64,000 bases of DNA from VFKU01 sp964620045 (GTDB taxonomy: Bacteria > Hydrogenedentota > Hydrogenedentia > Hydrogenedentales > GCA-2746185): positions 248,001-312,000 of the forward strand of contig CAZUJL010000001.1 in the NCBI GenBank assembly GCA_964620045.1, written 5' to 3'. Under the pieces are notes generated by a model that worked only from the letters and a program-made list of their open reading frames with translations, did not search any database and was not told the origin of the DNA. The position numbers and the translations under genes were made by a program. Positions 15,682-24,707 of this stretch are shown piece by piece (within the stretch, counting starts at the first letter, position 1; every line of letters starts with the position of its first letter).

Positions 15682-16137
15682 ATGGCGGAACACAAAGTTT
15701 CGGTGCACTGGAAGCGCGCGGGCGACGATTTTTCCTACGAGGCCTATACCCGCGACCACGTGTGGAAGTTTGAGGGCGGCGTCGAAGTGCCGGCCTCGGC
15801 CGCGCCGTTGTTTCGCGGCGATCCGAACCGGGTCGATCCTGAGGAAGCCTTCGTCGCGGCATTGTCGAGCTGCCATATGCTCTCCCTGCTGGCGATTGCG
15901 TCCCGCAAGCGCTTTACGCTGGACAGCTACGACGACGACGCCGTGGGCCATCTGGAGAAGAATGCCGACGGCAAGCTGGTGATCACCCGGGTATACCTGC
16001 GGCCGCGGATCACGTTCAGCGGCGAAAATATCCCCAATTTGGAACAGATCGAGAAATTGCACCATAGGGCCCACGAAGAGTGCTTTATCGCCAATTCGGT
16101 CAAGACCGAGGTTATCTGCGAACCCCGGCAGGAATAA
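15682..16137 (+). CDS. OsmC-family peroxiredoxin-like protein
   Basis: A 151-residue OsmC/Ohr-fold protein with the two redox cysteines spaced as in the family: one in ALSSCHMLSLL (Cys64) and one in HEECFIANSVKT (about Cys134). A PEEAFVAALSSCH segment precedes the first Cys. Family members reduce organic hydroperoxides, usually fed by lipoyl or thiol donors, in the cytoplasm. The KFEGGVEVPASA and GDPNRVDPEE segments match the OsmC rather than the Ohr subgroup. It lies 92 bp ahead of cysH, in a run of sulfur and thiol genes. Confidence 0.88.
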   Translation: MAEHKVSVHWKRAGDDFSYEAYTRDHVWKFEGGVEVPASAAPLFRGDPNRVDPEEAFVAALSSCHMLSLLAIASRKRFTLDSYDDDAVGHLEKNADGKLVITRVYLRPRITFSGENIPNLEQIEKLHHRAHEECFIANSVKTEVICEPRQE

Positions 16138-16229
16138 CCCCTAAAAATCGATAGTTGACTTATTTGATAACTTATGTAAGGATTAAAGAGAGGCCCTCTG
16201 GTCGGTCGCGAGAAGGGTATCTGTGTCTC

Positions 16230-16985
16230 ATGGGGACCCAGCCCGTAAATACCATTACTGAAGACCCGAAGCTCATCGAGGAATTGAACGCGATGGGCCC
16301 GGAAGACCTTTTGCGCTGGGCCTGGACCAACTACGGCGACCGCGCGGGCATCATCACCAGTTTCCAGAACGCTGGCACCGTGACGATGGACATGGCCAGC
16401 CGGGTGGCGCCGGACCTCCGGGTGCTCACCGTGGACACCCTGCGCCTGCCGTCGGAGACCTACCAGCTCATCGACGAGCTCGAGGCGCGCTACGGCATCA
16501 CGATCGAACGTTTCAAGCCGGAGCCTGATCGTGTTGAGCGGATGGTCAAGCAGCACGGCGAGTACCTCTTCTTCGATTCGAAGGACAAGCAGGAGTATTG
16601 CTGCCAGATTCGCAAAGTGGAGCCGAACGTCCGCGCGCTCGAAACGGTGGACGTGTGGATCACGGGCCTGCGGCAGGATCAATCCGAGGCGCGCGCGGGC
16701 ACGGCCAAGGCCAGCTATGCGCCGGTGGCGCGCGGGAAAATTATCAAGCTTGCCCCCTTGGCGGATTGGTCGGAAGGCCAACTGTGGGACTACGTCCGCC
16801 AGAACAATCTTCCGTACAACAAACTCTATGACCAGGGCTACCGCAGCATTGGTTGCACGATTTGCTCGACGCCCACCCTGCCCCACGAGCCGGCGCGCGC
16901 TGGACGCTGGCGCTGGTTCAACGCGCTCGAAGGCAACGACAAAGAGTGCGGCATCCACACAAACACGATGGGCGGCGGAATCTAG
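16230..16985 (+). CDS. cysH: Assimilatory adenylyl-sulfate (APS) reductase
   Basis: A 251-residue CysH. It has both Cys pairs of the [4Fe-4S] cluster found in APS-type enzymes: Cys124-Cys125 (YCCQIRKVEP) and Cys209-x2-Cys212 (GCTICSTP). The catalytic Cys240 is in ECGIHT. The P-loop-like ITSFQNAG (42-49) and TVDTLRLPSET (67-77) bind nucleotide. The cluster Cys residues argue for APS (not PAPS) as substrate, reduced to sulfite with thioredoxin. Start ATG 16230 follows GAGAAGGG at a long spacing; a longer form from 16155 is open but unlike the family. No cysN/D/C is nearby. Confidence 0.92.
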   Translation: MGTQPVNTITEDPKLIEELNAMGPEDLLRWAWTNYGDRAGIITSFQNAGTVTMDMASRVAPDLRVLTVDTLRLPSETYQLIDELEARYGITIERFKPEPDRVERMVKQHGEYLFFDSKDKQEYCCQIRKVEPNVRALETVDVWITGLRQDQSEARAGTAKASYAPVARGKIIKLAPLADWSEGQLWDYVRQNNLPYNKLYDQGYRSIGCTICSTPTLPHEPARAGRWRWFNALEGNDKECGIHTNTMGGGI

Positions 16986-17056
16986 TTCGGCGTTCCGTGT
17001 TCTTTGAGTCGGCGCTACCCATCGCGTGGCAATTTTGGATGAAGTAAACTGCTTGC

Positions 17057-18064
17057 ATGAAATCCTTTGGCCTCGACGACATCCAGGACCTCGTGATCAT
17101 CGGTGTCGGTCCTCCGGCGCTGGTGGCGCTGCTCGAGGCCAAGCGCGCGGGGTTGTCCGCCGTGGGGATCGACAAGGGCCCGGTATGCAGCGCGCTGGTG
17201 AAGCATCCGACGTACATGAAGTGGTTTTCGACGTCGGATCGGCTGGAACTGGCGGGGTTTCCGCTGCTGACGGAAGATAAAAGTCCGACCAAGCGCGAGT
17301 ACCTGAAATATTGCCGCGCGTTTCAGAAGCACCACGATTTGAAGGTGAACACCTATCGCACCGTGACCGCGATCCGGCGCGAAGGTGAGCTATTCGCCAT
17401 CGACGCCCACGATGCCTTTGGCCGGCCCTATGTGTGGCGCGCGCGCAATGTGGCCGTGGGCACGGGCTTCTACGATAGCCCGCGGCCCATTCATGTGCCG
17501 GGGGAACACTTGCCGCACGTGACGCATGTGTACACCGACGCGCACTTGTATGCCTTTCACGATGTCGTCGTGCTGGGCGGCGGGAGTTCGGCGGCGGAGA
17601 CTGCGCTCGAATTGTGGCGCGAAGGCGCGCGCGTGACGGTCGTGATACGCAACGAAAAATTCCACACGAAGTTCTGGGTGGAGCCGGACATCGAGAACCG
17701 GATCAAAGAAGGCTCGATTGCGTGCCATCGCCATGCGCGCGTGGTGGACATCACGCCGGATCACGTCACCATCATCACGCGCGAAGGAAATGTTGAGCGC
17801 GTCCCCGCGGATTTTGTGCTCGCGATGACGGGGTACGAACCGGACACCTCGCTTCTCAAAGCATTGGGCGCGGAAGTGGACGAGACCTCGAACAAGCCGC
17901 GGCTGAACGATCACCTCGAATCAACGGTGCCGGGTTTGTATGTAATGGGCACGCTGATTGCCGGTGTGGAATCGAACGTCGTGTTCATCGAAAACAGCCG
18001 CGACCATGGCGCGCGAATCGTGCAGCACATCGTCTCGCGCCGCCACTCCCCCGCCGCGCGCTGA
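17057..18064 (+). CDS. YpdA/Bdr-like FAD-NAD(P) thiol-disulfide reductase
   Basis: A 335-residue two-dinucleotide-binding flavoprotein of the YpdA family (putative bacillithiol disulfide reductase, Bdr). The first Rossmann motif is IIGVGPPALVAL (14-25), unusual because the usual G-x-G-P-x-G has Ala at the third glycine position. The second motif, VVLGGGSSAAETALEL, is normal. There is no CxxC active site, as expected for this family. FSTSDRLELAGFPL and TGYEPDTSLL match YpdA proteins. With cysH 71 bp upstream, OsmC, and a DinB-like protein at 0.2 kb, a role in low-molecular-weight thiol recycling is attractive, but no bshABC gene is in the window. Confidence 0.8.
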   Translation: MKSFGLDDIQDLVIIGVGPPALVALLEAKRAGLSAVGIDKGPVCSALVKHPTYMKWFSTSDRLELAGFPLLTEDKSPTKREYLKYCRAFQKHHDLKVNTYRTVTAIRREGELFAIDAHDAFGRPYVWRARNVAVGTGFYDSPRPIHVPGEHLPHVTHVYTDAHLYAFHDVVVLGGGSSAAETALELWREGARVTVVIRNEKFHTKFWVEPDIENRIKEGSIACHRHARVVDITPDHVTIITREGNVERVPADFVLAMTGYEPDTSLLKALGAEVDETSNKPRLNDHLESTVPGLYVMGTLIAGVESNVVFIENSRDHGARIVQHIVSRRHSPAAR

Positions 18065-18067
18065 GCG

Positions 18068-20332
18068 CTACTGCACGTATCCCAGGTTGCGCAGTTGCTC
18101 AATCGTCTCAGGATCGAGCGTGTCCAGCTTGTTCTGCTCCGTGGGCGCCACGGGACCCGCCGTCTGCCGCTCCCACGCCATACTTTGCCGCAGCGCGCCG
18201 CCGACCACGCGTTCACCGATCCAGCGGTTCGTGATTTCGCCGGGATCGTCCGAGAGGTTGAAGAGCTGGAAATTGCTCATCGGGCCCCACATCCGCTCGA
18301 TCAGCTTCCAGGGCCCGTAGTGCACGGCCTGCAACGCGCGGCCCGGCTGATCGGCTTTGTAGGAGTACATCGGGCGCGGCGCGGACGTGGTTTCACCGCC
18401 GAGCACGAAGGACGTCATGTCTTGGCCGCGCATTTCTTTCGGCGCGGGAATGCCGAGCAGCGAGAGCAGGGTCGGCGCGAAATCCACCAGGCCGATCGGC
18501 GCGTCGACACGCCGGTTCGCTTCGACGTGACCCGGCCACACCCAGAACATCGGCACGCGCAGCATTTCTTCGTACAACGTGACGGAATGACCGATGCTGC
18601 CGTGCTCGCCGAATTCTTCGCCGTGATCAGAGACGACCACGAGGACCGTATTGTCGGCGAGGCCTTCCTGTTTCAGGCGCGCCATCAGCGCGCCCAAAAT
18701 CGCATCAACGAAACTGACCTCGCCGCGATATCGCGATTCCAGGTATGCGATATCTTCGGGCGCGAGCTCGGTGAGGTGGGTGCGCACGAGCGCGATGTGA
18801 TCGGCTTCAACTTCCGGCGCGCCGCGGTAGTGCGTTGGGTACATCGCGTCGAACGGCGCGGGCGGCGTGTAGGGCCCGTGCGGGTCGAGTTCGTGCAGAT
18901 AAAGAAAGAACGGCTCCTTGTCACGCTTGATGCCGGGCGCGATGTATTTGTCCCAGAGCTTGTCGGCGTACGCCTGCGGCTCGGGCGGCGTGAGCAGTTC
19001 GTCGCGTTCGGTGTTGAGTGTGGCGAAGGAATCGAAGCCGCGGCCGAAGCCCCACTGCGGCGCCACGTGTCCGTTCATGGACACGGCGGCGGTGTGGTAG
19101 CCCGCGGCGCGTAGAATTTCGGGCAGATACGGTATCGCCTGCGACAGCATGTGCTCCATCGTCGTCGTGCCGTGCGTGGTTTCGTACTGCGAGGTCAGCA
19201 TGGTGACAACCGAGGGCCGCGTCCACGAAGTGTGCGCCATGGCGGAAGAAAACATGAGGCCCTGCTGCGCGAGCGCGGTGAAATTCGGCGTCTTTACATT
19301 CGTTGCGCCGTAAGGCTCAAGGTGTGATGCACGCAACGTGTCAATGACGTACAAGATTACGTTTGGTTTCGCCGACGGCGCGGGTGAAGCTTTCGCAGGC
19401 TGTTCTTGCGCCTTCCGGGCGATCACCGAAAGTTGTATCCACACGAACTTCGTGCCGGTCGTCGATGGCTCGTCCGGTTGGCGCACGACGAGCGAAAGCT
19501 CGCCAAAGGCAAGTTCCGATTTCAAATCGGGCAGTTCAACATTGACGCTACTCTCCGCCATCTCTGAGGTGAATCGGGCCAACGTCTTCGTTTCGCCGGA
19601 CTGCATGGTGAGCATCACGAGGGCTTCGGCGCCCGGCGCGGCGCCGTCCCATCTTCCAGCGATGGCGAGCCGTGCTTGCGACGGAATCGTTTCGTACATC
19701 GTGATCACAGTATTCGAAGGCTGCAAGATGCCATGGTCGATCGTGCGCCTCGGAGCCATTTCGGGTGTCGACGCATTTGTATCTCGCACAAATTTGAGGT
19801 GATACAAATTCACGCTGACATTGGTATCGCTCGTGCCTCCGGCGAGCTTGCTCGCATTTACCCAGAAACTCGGGATGATTTCGAGCCGGTTTTGCCCGAC
19901 CCGCGTGAGGTCCGCGGGCACGGTCATTTTTACGATCTGGGCCTGCTTGTCCAGCAGCGCGCCGCCGATGAAACCGCCGTTCCAGTAAAAACGCACGGTG
20001 AACGCCGGCACCCCGGCCGCGCGCGGTACGGCCAGGCCGATCTCGAGGTTGAGTTCACGCTGCGCGGCCAGCGCGAAGTCTATCGCCCCGGCGCGCGGGC
20101 CCATCCACCGGTAAATGCGTCCGTTCTCGGTGGGCGCGGCAGCCTGATACCAGCCGCCGGCGAAAAATTCGTTCGCATCGATGGGGATATCGCCGAGCGT
20201 GGAGGCGTCCTGGGAAACAACCGCCACAGGCAAACGCGTCAACAGGTCGGTGATCGTGAAATCCTGTGCGGATGCCGCGGCACTCGCAAGCCAGAGTGCC
20301 GTGATCCCCAAAGCTGTGTTTACAAAACGCAC
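18068..20332 (-). CDS. Exported alkaline-phosphatase-superfamily (sulfatase-fold) hydrolase
   Basis: A 754-residue exported protein from GTG 20332 (GAGGGG upstream, signal peptide VRFVNTALGITALWLASAAASA). Residues about 25-330 are a beta-rich region I do not recognise; from about 340 it is a sulfatase-fold domain (NVILYVIDTLRASHLEPYG, LYLHELDPHGPYTPP, VVVSDHGEEFGEH). Aligned on the sulfatase C-x-P-x-R signature, the nucleophile position is Thr in S-W-T-R-P-S, and the Arg is absent. It should not need formylglycine, and Thr is the nucleophile in LtaS-type phosphotransferases. It may be a phosphodiesterase or phosphotransferase on surface polymers rather than a sulfatase. Convergent with ypdA-like, divergent from the next gene. 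Confidence 0.8.
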   Translation of the reverse strand: MRFVNTALGITALWLASAAASAQDFTITDLLTRLPVAVVSQDASTLGDIPIDANEFFAGGWYQAAAPTENGRIYRWMGPRAGAIDFALAAQRELNLEIGLAVPRAAGVPAFTVRFYWNGGFIGGALLDKQAQIVKMTVPADLTRVGQNRLEIIPSFWVNASKLAGGTSDTNVSVNLYHLKFVRDTNASTPEMAPRRTIDHGILQPSNTVITMYETIPSQARLAIAGRWDGAAPGAEALVMLTMQSGETKTLARFTSEMAESSVNVELPDLKSELAFGELSLVVRQPDEPSTTGTKFVWIQLSVIARKAQEQPAKASPAPSAKPNVILYVIDTLRASHLEPYGATNVKTPNFTALAQQGLMFSSAMAHTSWTRPSVVTMLTSQYETTHGTTTMEHMLSQAIPYLPEILRAAGYHTAAVSMNGHVAPQWGFGRGFDSFATLNTERDELLTPPEPQAYADKLWDKYIAPGIKRDKEPFFLYLHELDPHGPYTPPAPFDAMYPTHYRGAPEVEADHIALVRTHLTELAPEDIAYLESRYRGEVSFVDAILGALMARLKQEGLADNTVLVVVSDHGEEFGEHGSIGHSVTLYEEMLRVPMFWVWPGHVEANRRVDAPIGLVDFAPTLLSLLGIPAPKEMRGQDMTSFVLGGETTSAPRPMYSYKADQPGRALQAVHYGPWKLIERMWGPMSNFQLFNLSDDPGEITNRWIGERVVGGALRQSMAWERQTAGPVAPTEQNKLDTLDPETIEQLRNLGYVQ

Positions 20333-20420
20333 ACCCGCTACCCCTCGATCGGTTCGTGGCGGATATTTATACTGCGCGTGCGGTCTGAATCCATAATGTG
20401 CCGCGCAGAGGGACTCGTTC

Positions 20421-21245
20421 ATGCCTAGTCCGTTCCGTGAATACGCAACGCTCGGCCGCAGCGGGCTGCGGGTGAGCCGCTTGGGCATTGGCGCGGGATA
20501 CGGCGCGCCGGCGGCGGCCTATGAAAAAGCCTTTCACGAATACGGTGTGAATTACATGTACTGGAGCCTGCCGCGCAAGGGCCCGATGAAGCAGGCGTTG
20601 CTGCGGCTGGCGCCGAAACACCGCAGCGAACTGGTGATTGCGCTGCAGTCGTATGACCACGTCGGGTTTCTGGCACGCAACACGTTTGAGCGGCACCTGC
20701 GCGCACTGAAGCTGGACTATGCGGATGTGCTGATCCTTGGATGGTTCAATTCCGGTCCTCCCCGTCGCGTGCTGGATGCGGCGCTGGCGCTCAAGGCCGA
20801 GGGCAAGGTGCGCGCACTCGCGATGTCGGGCCACCACCGCCCCCACTTCGCCACACTCGCGCAGCAACCGGACAACCCCATCGACATCTTCATGATTCGT
20901 TATAACGCGGCGCACCCCGGCGCGGAGCGCGATGTGTTTCCGTTTCTGCCGAAGGAAAATCGGCCGGGCGTGTACACGTATACGACGACGAGCTGGGGAC
21001 AATTGCTCAATCAGAAACAGGCGGGCGAACAACCGATGACGTCGACCGACTGTTATCGTTTCGCGCTCGCGAATCCGAATGTGGACATGTGCCTGTGCGG
21101 GCCGAGCTCGATGGAAGAAATGGACGCGGCACTGAAGACGCTGGATAGTCCAGCGCCGACGGCCGAGGAAATGGCACGCTTCCGGCGAATCGGTGCGCAT
21201 GTGCATCCAAAAGGTCAGGCGAACCCAGCGGCGATGGGCAACTAA
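20421..21245 (+). CDS. Aldo/keto reductase family protein with altered active site
   Basis: A 274-residue TIM-barrel protein of the AKR superfamily. YATLGRSGLRVSRLGIGAG (8-26), NTFERHLRALKLDYADVLILGW and VRALAMSGHH are typical. The conserved tetrad appears changed: the Lys usually in the T-K strand is Gln in VIALQSY (about residue 76), and the His after the D-Y-x-D-x-x-x-x-H pattern is replaced in LILGWF. It may have lost redox activity or use a different mechanism. The ATG at 20421 follows GAGGGACTCGTTC. It is followed at 12 bp by the cytochrome P460 gene, so the two form an operon. Confidence 0.75.
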   Translation: MPSPFREYATLGRSGLRVSRLGIGAGYGAPAAAYEKAFHEYGVNYMYWSLPRKGPMKQALLRLAPKHRSELVIALQSYDHVGFLARNTFERHLRALKLDYADVLILGWFNSGPPRRVLDAALALKAEGKVRALAMSGHHRPHFATLAQQPDNPIDIFMIRYNAAHPGAERDVFPFLPKENRPGVYTYTTTSWGQLLNQKQAGEQPMTSTDCYRFALANPNVDMCLCGPSSMEEMDAALKTLDSPAPTAEEMARFRRIGAHVHPKGQANPAAMGN

Positions 21246-21257
21246 GGAGAACACCCG

Positions 21258-21896
21258 GTGAAAAAGTTTGTAATGCTAAGTGTCGTGGTGGGCGTGGTGC
21301 TGGTAAATGTATTTGGCGTTGCGGACGATGCGCCGGCCTCCAAATCCGCGCCGGCGCCCGCCGGCATGGTGCAGCCGCAATACGACGCCGACGGCAAGCT
21401 GCTGCGTCCGGAAGGCTATCGCCAGTGGGTGTTCGTGGGTTCGTCGCTGGGCCTCGACTACTCTAAGCCCGATCCGAACGACAAGGGCCCGGGCACTTTC
21501 CACCACGTCTATATCCAGCCGGAAGCCTACAAGCACTACGCCGAGACCGGCACGTTCCCGGAAAAGACGATGCTGGTGATGGAGAACTACAGCGCCGGTG
21601 ACAAAGAGAACAACACGGCGAAGGACCTCACCAAAGACAAGGAAGAATTCGGGAATCTGAACGGCAACTTCTCCGATCAGCGCACCGGTGTCGAGGTGGC
21701 GCTGAAGGACACCGAGAAAAATCCCGACGGCTGGGGCTATTTCAATTTCTCCTCGAAAGCAGGACTGCTGCCCACCGCCAAACCGTTCCCGAAGCAGATG
21801 TGCTGGGACTGCCACTCGCAGCACGCGGCGGTCGACAACGTCTTCGTGCAGTTCTATCCGGTGTTGCGCGAAGCACACGCTGCAAAAGCGGAATAA
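21258..21896 (+). CDS. Cytochrome P460 family protein (exported)
   Basis: A 212-residue exported haem protein: signal peptide MKKFVMLSVVVGVVLVNVFG, and the C-type haem motif C182-W-D-C185-H186 near the C terminus followed by the family block AVDNVFVQFYPVLR. Upstream, YRQWVFVGSSLGL and FHHVYIQPEAYKHY are typical of P460. In nitrifiers P460 oxidises hydroxylamine using a haem cross-linked to a Lys; in most bacteria the role is unknown, often linked to NO or hydroxylamine detoxification. The second gene after the AKR relative, and ended by a clear terminator. Confidence 0.9.
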   Translation: MKKFVMLSVVVGVVLVNVFGVADDAPASKSAPAPAGMVQPQYDADGKLLRPEGYRQWVFVGSSLGLDYSKPDPNDKGPGTFHHVYIQPEAYKHYAETGTFPEKTMLVMENYSAGDKENNTAKDLTKDKEEFGNLNGNFSDQRTGVEVALKDTEKNPDGWGYFNFSSKAGLLPTAKPFPKQMCWDCHSQHAAVDNVFVQFYPVLREAHAAKAE

Positions 21897-21918
21897 CTCA
21901 ACGCACGTCATCGGGTGC

Positions 21919-21955
21919 CACGCCTACGCTATGCTTAGGCGTGGTTCTTTTTTTT
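21919..21955 (+). terminator. Rho-independent terminator after the P460 gene
   Basis: CACGCCTA (21919-21926) pairs with TAGGCGTG (21936-21943) around a nine-base loop, followed by GTTC and a run of nine T ending at 21955. It closes the aldo/keto reductase-P460 operon. The ribosome site of comB starts on the next base. Confidence 0.88.
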
Positions 21956-21966
21956 GGAGATGTATT

Positions 21967-22701
21967 TTGCCGACGTGGCACATCATTGAAGGCGAGGCTG
22001 GCTGCGCGTACGCGCGCGAAAAGAATTGCGCGGCCGTGATCGTGGATGCGTTGCGCGCGAGTGCCACGGCCGCTGCGCTACTTGATGCAGGCGCGCCGGA
22101 AATTCTCGTGGTGGGCACGGTGGACGAGGCCCTTCGCGCGCGCGAAGTTTTCTGGCCCGACGCATTGCTCTTTGGCGAACGCGGAGGTCTGCCGCCGCCG
22201 GGCTTTGATTACGGCAACTCGCCCGCCGATGCGCAGCACGCCGCCGGCCGGCGCGTGATTTTCACGACCTCGAACGGATCCGCGCGCGTCCTGCAGGCGT
22301 GGGGCGCGGCCTCCATCCACTTCGGTACCACCACAAACGCCGCCGCGATCGTCCATCAACTGGCGAACCAGCCTCGCGACGTCGTGCTGATCCCGGCAGC
22401 CAACGTGTCCGAGCCGGGTTTCGATGCACAGGAGGACTGGGTGGCGGCGACGGCCATCGCCATGCTGGCGGACGGCCCCATCGGCGAAGGCGCGCTGTAT
22501 TACCGCGACACCCGGCAGTTGATTGAATTGGATGGCGTGCTGAATTTGTTCCAGTTGGCGCCCCATGCCGATAAGCTCCGGAAGGTCGGGCTGGGTAGCG
22601 ACATTGCGCTGTGCGCCCGCATGAATACGGCCTCCTCGGTGCCGACGGTCACCCGGCGGACGGAGCATGGGCTTATCCTCAGCAATGGCATAAATCTGTA
22701 A
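21967..22701 (+). CDS. comB: 2-phosphosulfolactate phosphatase family protein (ComB)
   Basis: A 244-residue ComB-family protein, which in methanogens removes phosphate from 2-phosphosulfolactate on the way to coenzyme M. Homologues are common in bacteria, where some serve sulfolactate or other roles. VIVDALRASATAAALL, GERGGLPPPGFDYGNSP and FTTSNGSARVL are the family motifs. I place the start at TTG 21967, seven bases after GGAG; the nearest upstream ATG (21931) lies inside the terminator hairpin. No other coenzyme M or sulfolactate gene is visible. Confidence 0.82.
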   Translation: MPTWHIIEGEAGCAYAREKNCAAVIVDALRASATAAALLDAGAPEILVVGTVDEALRAREVFWPDALLFGERGGLPPPGFDYGNSPADAQHAAGRRVIFTTSNGSARVLQAWGAASIHFGTTTNAAAIVHQLANQPRDVVLIPAANVSEPGFDAQEDWVAATAIAMLADGPIGEGALYYRDTRQLIELDGVLNLFQLAPHADKLRKVGLGSDIALCARMNTASSVPTVTRRTEHGLILSNGINL

Positions 22702-22857
22702 TGCAAATAAAGCCGTAATAGCGTGATTCCTTGACAACCTGGGTGTTTTCTCCGTTTATAGGACTATTCGCATTTTCGCACAGGGTTTGATACACGTATG
22801 GGGTTTTGCGTCGGCGGTACGGGGATATCCCATCCGCGAGTGAAGGCCCAGTAGGCT

Positions 22858-24645
22858 ATGGCAGTGAGCGTTAAAGAACCCGACGAAGCAACGGCGCCCG
22901 GCGTCAGCGTCGACGCTTCGGATGCGGAAACGGCGGCGGCCGAATCCGAGCCGCGGCGGCAGCGCGACATGTTCGTGATCGTGTTGCTGCTGACGGCGGC
23001 GCTTGCGCCGTTTCTGGATCGCGCACTCCACCTCGACGATCCGTTTTACGTCTGGGTCGCCCAGCACATCGCCCAACACCCCTTCGATTTCTATGGCTTC
23101 ACGCTCAACTGGAATGGCCTCGACGAGACCGTCTACGAGATCAACAAAAACCCACCGGGAATCTCCTATTACCTCGCGCTCGCCGGTAGTCTCTTCGGCT
23201 GGAACGAAGGCACATATCACGCCGCGCTGATGCTGGTCGCGATCGCGGCGGGCCTCGGGATCTACATGGTTGCCGAGCGCATGACCAAGCACGCGCTGAT
23301 GGCGACGCTCGTGGCGGTGGCGTCGCCCGTTTTCTTGCTCTCGTCCACCAACGTAATGGCCGAGATGGGAATGCTGGCGCTGTACGTATGGGCCTTGTAC
23401 TTCTGGTTGCGCGGCATCCAGGAAGATCGCTTCGCGTTGCTCGCGATCGGCGGCGCGCTGGCGGCATTGTCGACACTCACCAAATACTATGGCCTCAGCG
23501 CGATTCCGCTGTTCTTGGCGTATGGCATCGTGGAAAAACGCCGCATCGGCACGTGGACACTTTCGCTGCTGGTTCCGTTGGCGATCTTGACGTTTTATGA
23601 GCTGTACACCGCGCGGATGTATGGCCAGGGCCATATCACGGGATCGATTGTGTACGCGGAAGAGTCCGACCTGCGGCGACACGCCACGCACATCCGCATC
23701 GTGATCGGCTTGGCCTTCGCGGGCGGCTGCATGTTCCCCGCGGCCGTATATTCGCTGTTCCTGTGGCCGCGCTGGGTGCTGGCGCTGATGGGGATTGCGA
23801 TACTCGCCGGCACTTCGTTACTGGGTGGCTCGGCGCTGGGACACTTCTTCGTCGTAGAAGTCGATCTGGGCGAAGAAAAGCTGTTGTACACGCTGCAGTT
23901 CATGATATTGATCGTCGCGGGAATCAATTTGTTCCTGCTCGCGCTTCGCGATTTGTATGTGAAGCGCGATGCGATCTCCGTGCTGCTGCTGTTGTGGCTC
24001 GTGGGCACCTTCGTGTTTGCGGTGCGCCTGAATTGGGCCATCAACGGGCGCTCGCTGCTCGCGGCGGCGGTACCGGTCGGCGTGTACGTCGCGCGCGCGT
24101 GGGAAATGCGCCGCGATGTAGAACCGGTTTCCGCCTGGCGTATGTACGGCGCGCTGATTCCGGCGAGCGCGCTCGCGATGGCGGTGACGTATGCCGACTA
24201 CACGCAGGCCAACCTCTTCCGCTCGGCCGCGTACCAATTGAGCAAGGATTTCGGCGGGCCGAACCACACGCTGTGGTATCAAGGCCACTGGGGATTCCAG
24301 TACTACATGGACAAAGTGGGCGCGAAGCACACGCGCACCACGGGTATTGACGTTACCGACGGCGACTTTTTCGTCAGCCCGTATTACAACACGGCAATGC
24401 ACAACCTGCACACGGGCATCGTGCGCCAGCACTGGGACATGAAGATGCCGCAGTTCGCGTGGCTCACGGCGTGGAACCCACAAGTCGGCGCAGGATACTA
24501 CGCGGACTCGTGGGGTCCCATGCCGTTTGTGATCACGCGCGTGCCGCCGGAACAATTCGTAATCGCGGCAATTCGCTACACCGGAAAGCTAGAGGTCGGC
24601 GAAGGCGCGAGTCCGTCCGCCGCGCCGACACGTCCCTCGAAATAA
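22858..24645 (+). CDS. GT39/ArnT-like integral membrane glycosyltransferase
   Basis: A 595-residue polytopic membrane protein: about 35 cytoplasmic residues, then a hydrophobic span from about 37, and the Asp-Asp pair typical of GT-C enzymes just after the first span (LDRALHLDDPFYVWVAQHI). About ten more spans follow to about residue 440, then a soluble periplasmic tail with NHTLWYQGHWGFQYYMDKVG. GT39/PMT enzymes transfer a sugar from a polyprenyl-phosphate donor to proteins or lipid A. The only other sugar-transfer gene is the GT2 at 10 kb, which could make such a donor. Start ATG 22858; 156 bp of spacer precedes it, with a TTGACA at 22731. Confidence 0.8.
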   Translation: MAVSVKEPDEATAPGVSVDASDAETAAAESEPRRQRDMFVIVLLLTAALAPFLDRALHLDDPFYVWVAQHIAQHPFDFYGFTLNWNGLDETVYEINKNPPGISYYLALAGSLFGWNEGTYHAALMLVAIAAGLGIYMVAERMTKHALMATLVAVASPVFLLSSTNVMAEMGMLALYVWALYFWLRGIQEDRFALLAIGGALAALSTLTKYYGLSAIPLFLAYGIVEKRRIGTWTLSLLVPLAILTFYELYTARMYGQGHITGSIVYAEESDLRRHATHIRIVIGLAFAGGCMFPAAVYSLFLWPRWVLALMGIAILAGTSLLGGSALGHFFVVEVDLGEEKLLYTLQFMILIVAGINLFLLALRDLYVKRDAISVLLLLWLVGTFVFAVRLNWAINGRSLLAAAVPVGVYVARAWEMRRDVEPVSAWRMYGALIPASALAMAVTYADYTQANLFRSAAYQLSKDFGGPNHTLWYQGHWGFQYYMDKVGAKHTRTTGIDVTDGDFFVSPYYNTAMHNLHTGIVRQHWDMKMPQFAWLTAWNPQVGAGYYADSWGPMPFVITRVPPEQFVIAAIRYTGKLEVGEGASPSAAPTRPSK

Positions 24646-24707
24646 GCGCGCCTTACTCCCTCGGTCGCCTTCAAGGCCAGAAAAAAACGTCCTGAAGGAA
24701 GAACACG

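Noticed and set aside
16138..16229. SAM or cysteine-type riboswitch ahead of cysH
   Set aside because: The AT-rich 90-base spacer has no stable multi-stem fold that I can see and no recognisable aptamer core.
22731..22762. TTGACA promoter for the GT39-like gene
   Set aside because: The best TATA box (22757) is 20 bp away from the -35, outside the usual range; left as a weak possibility in the gene note.
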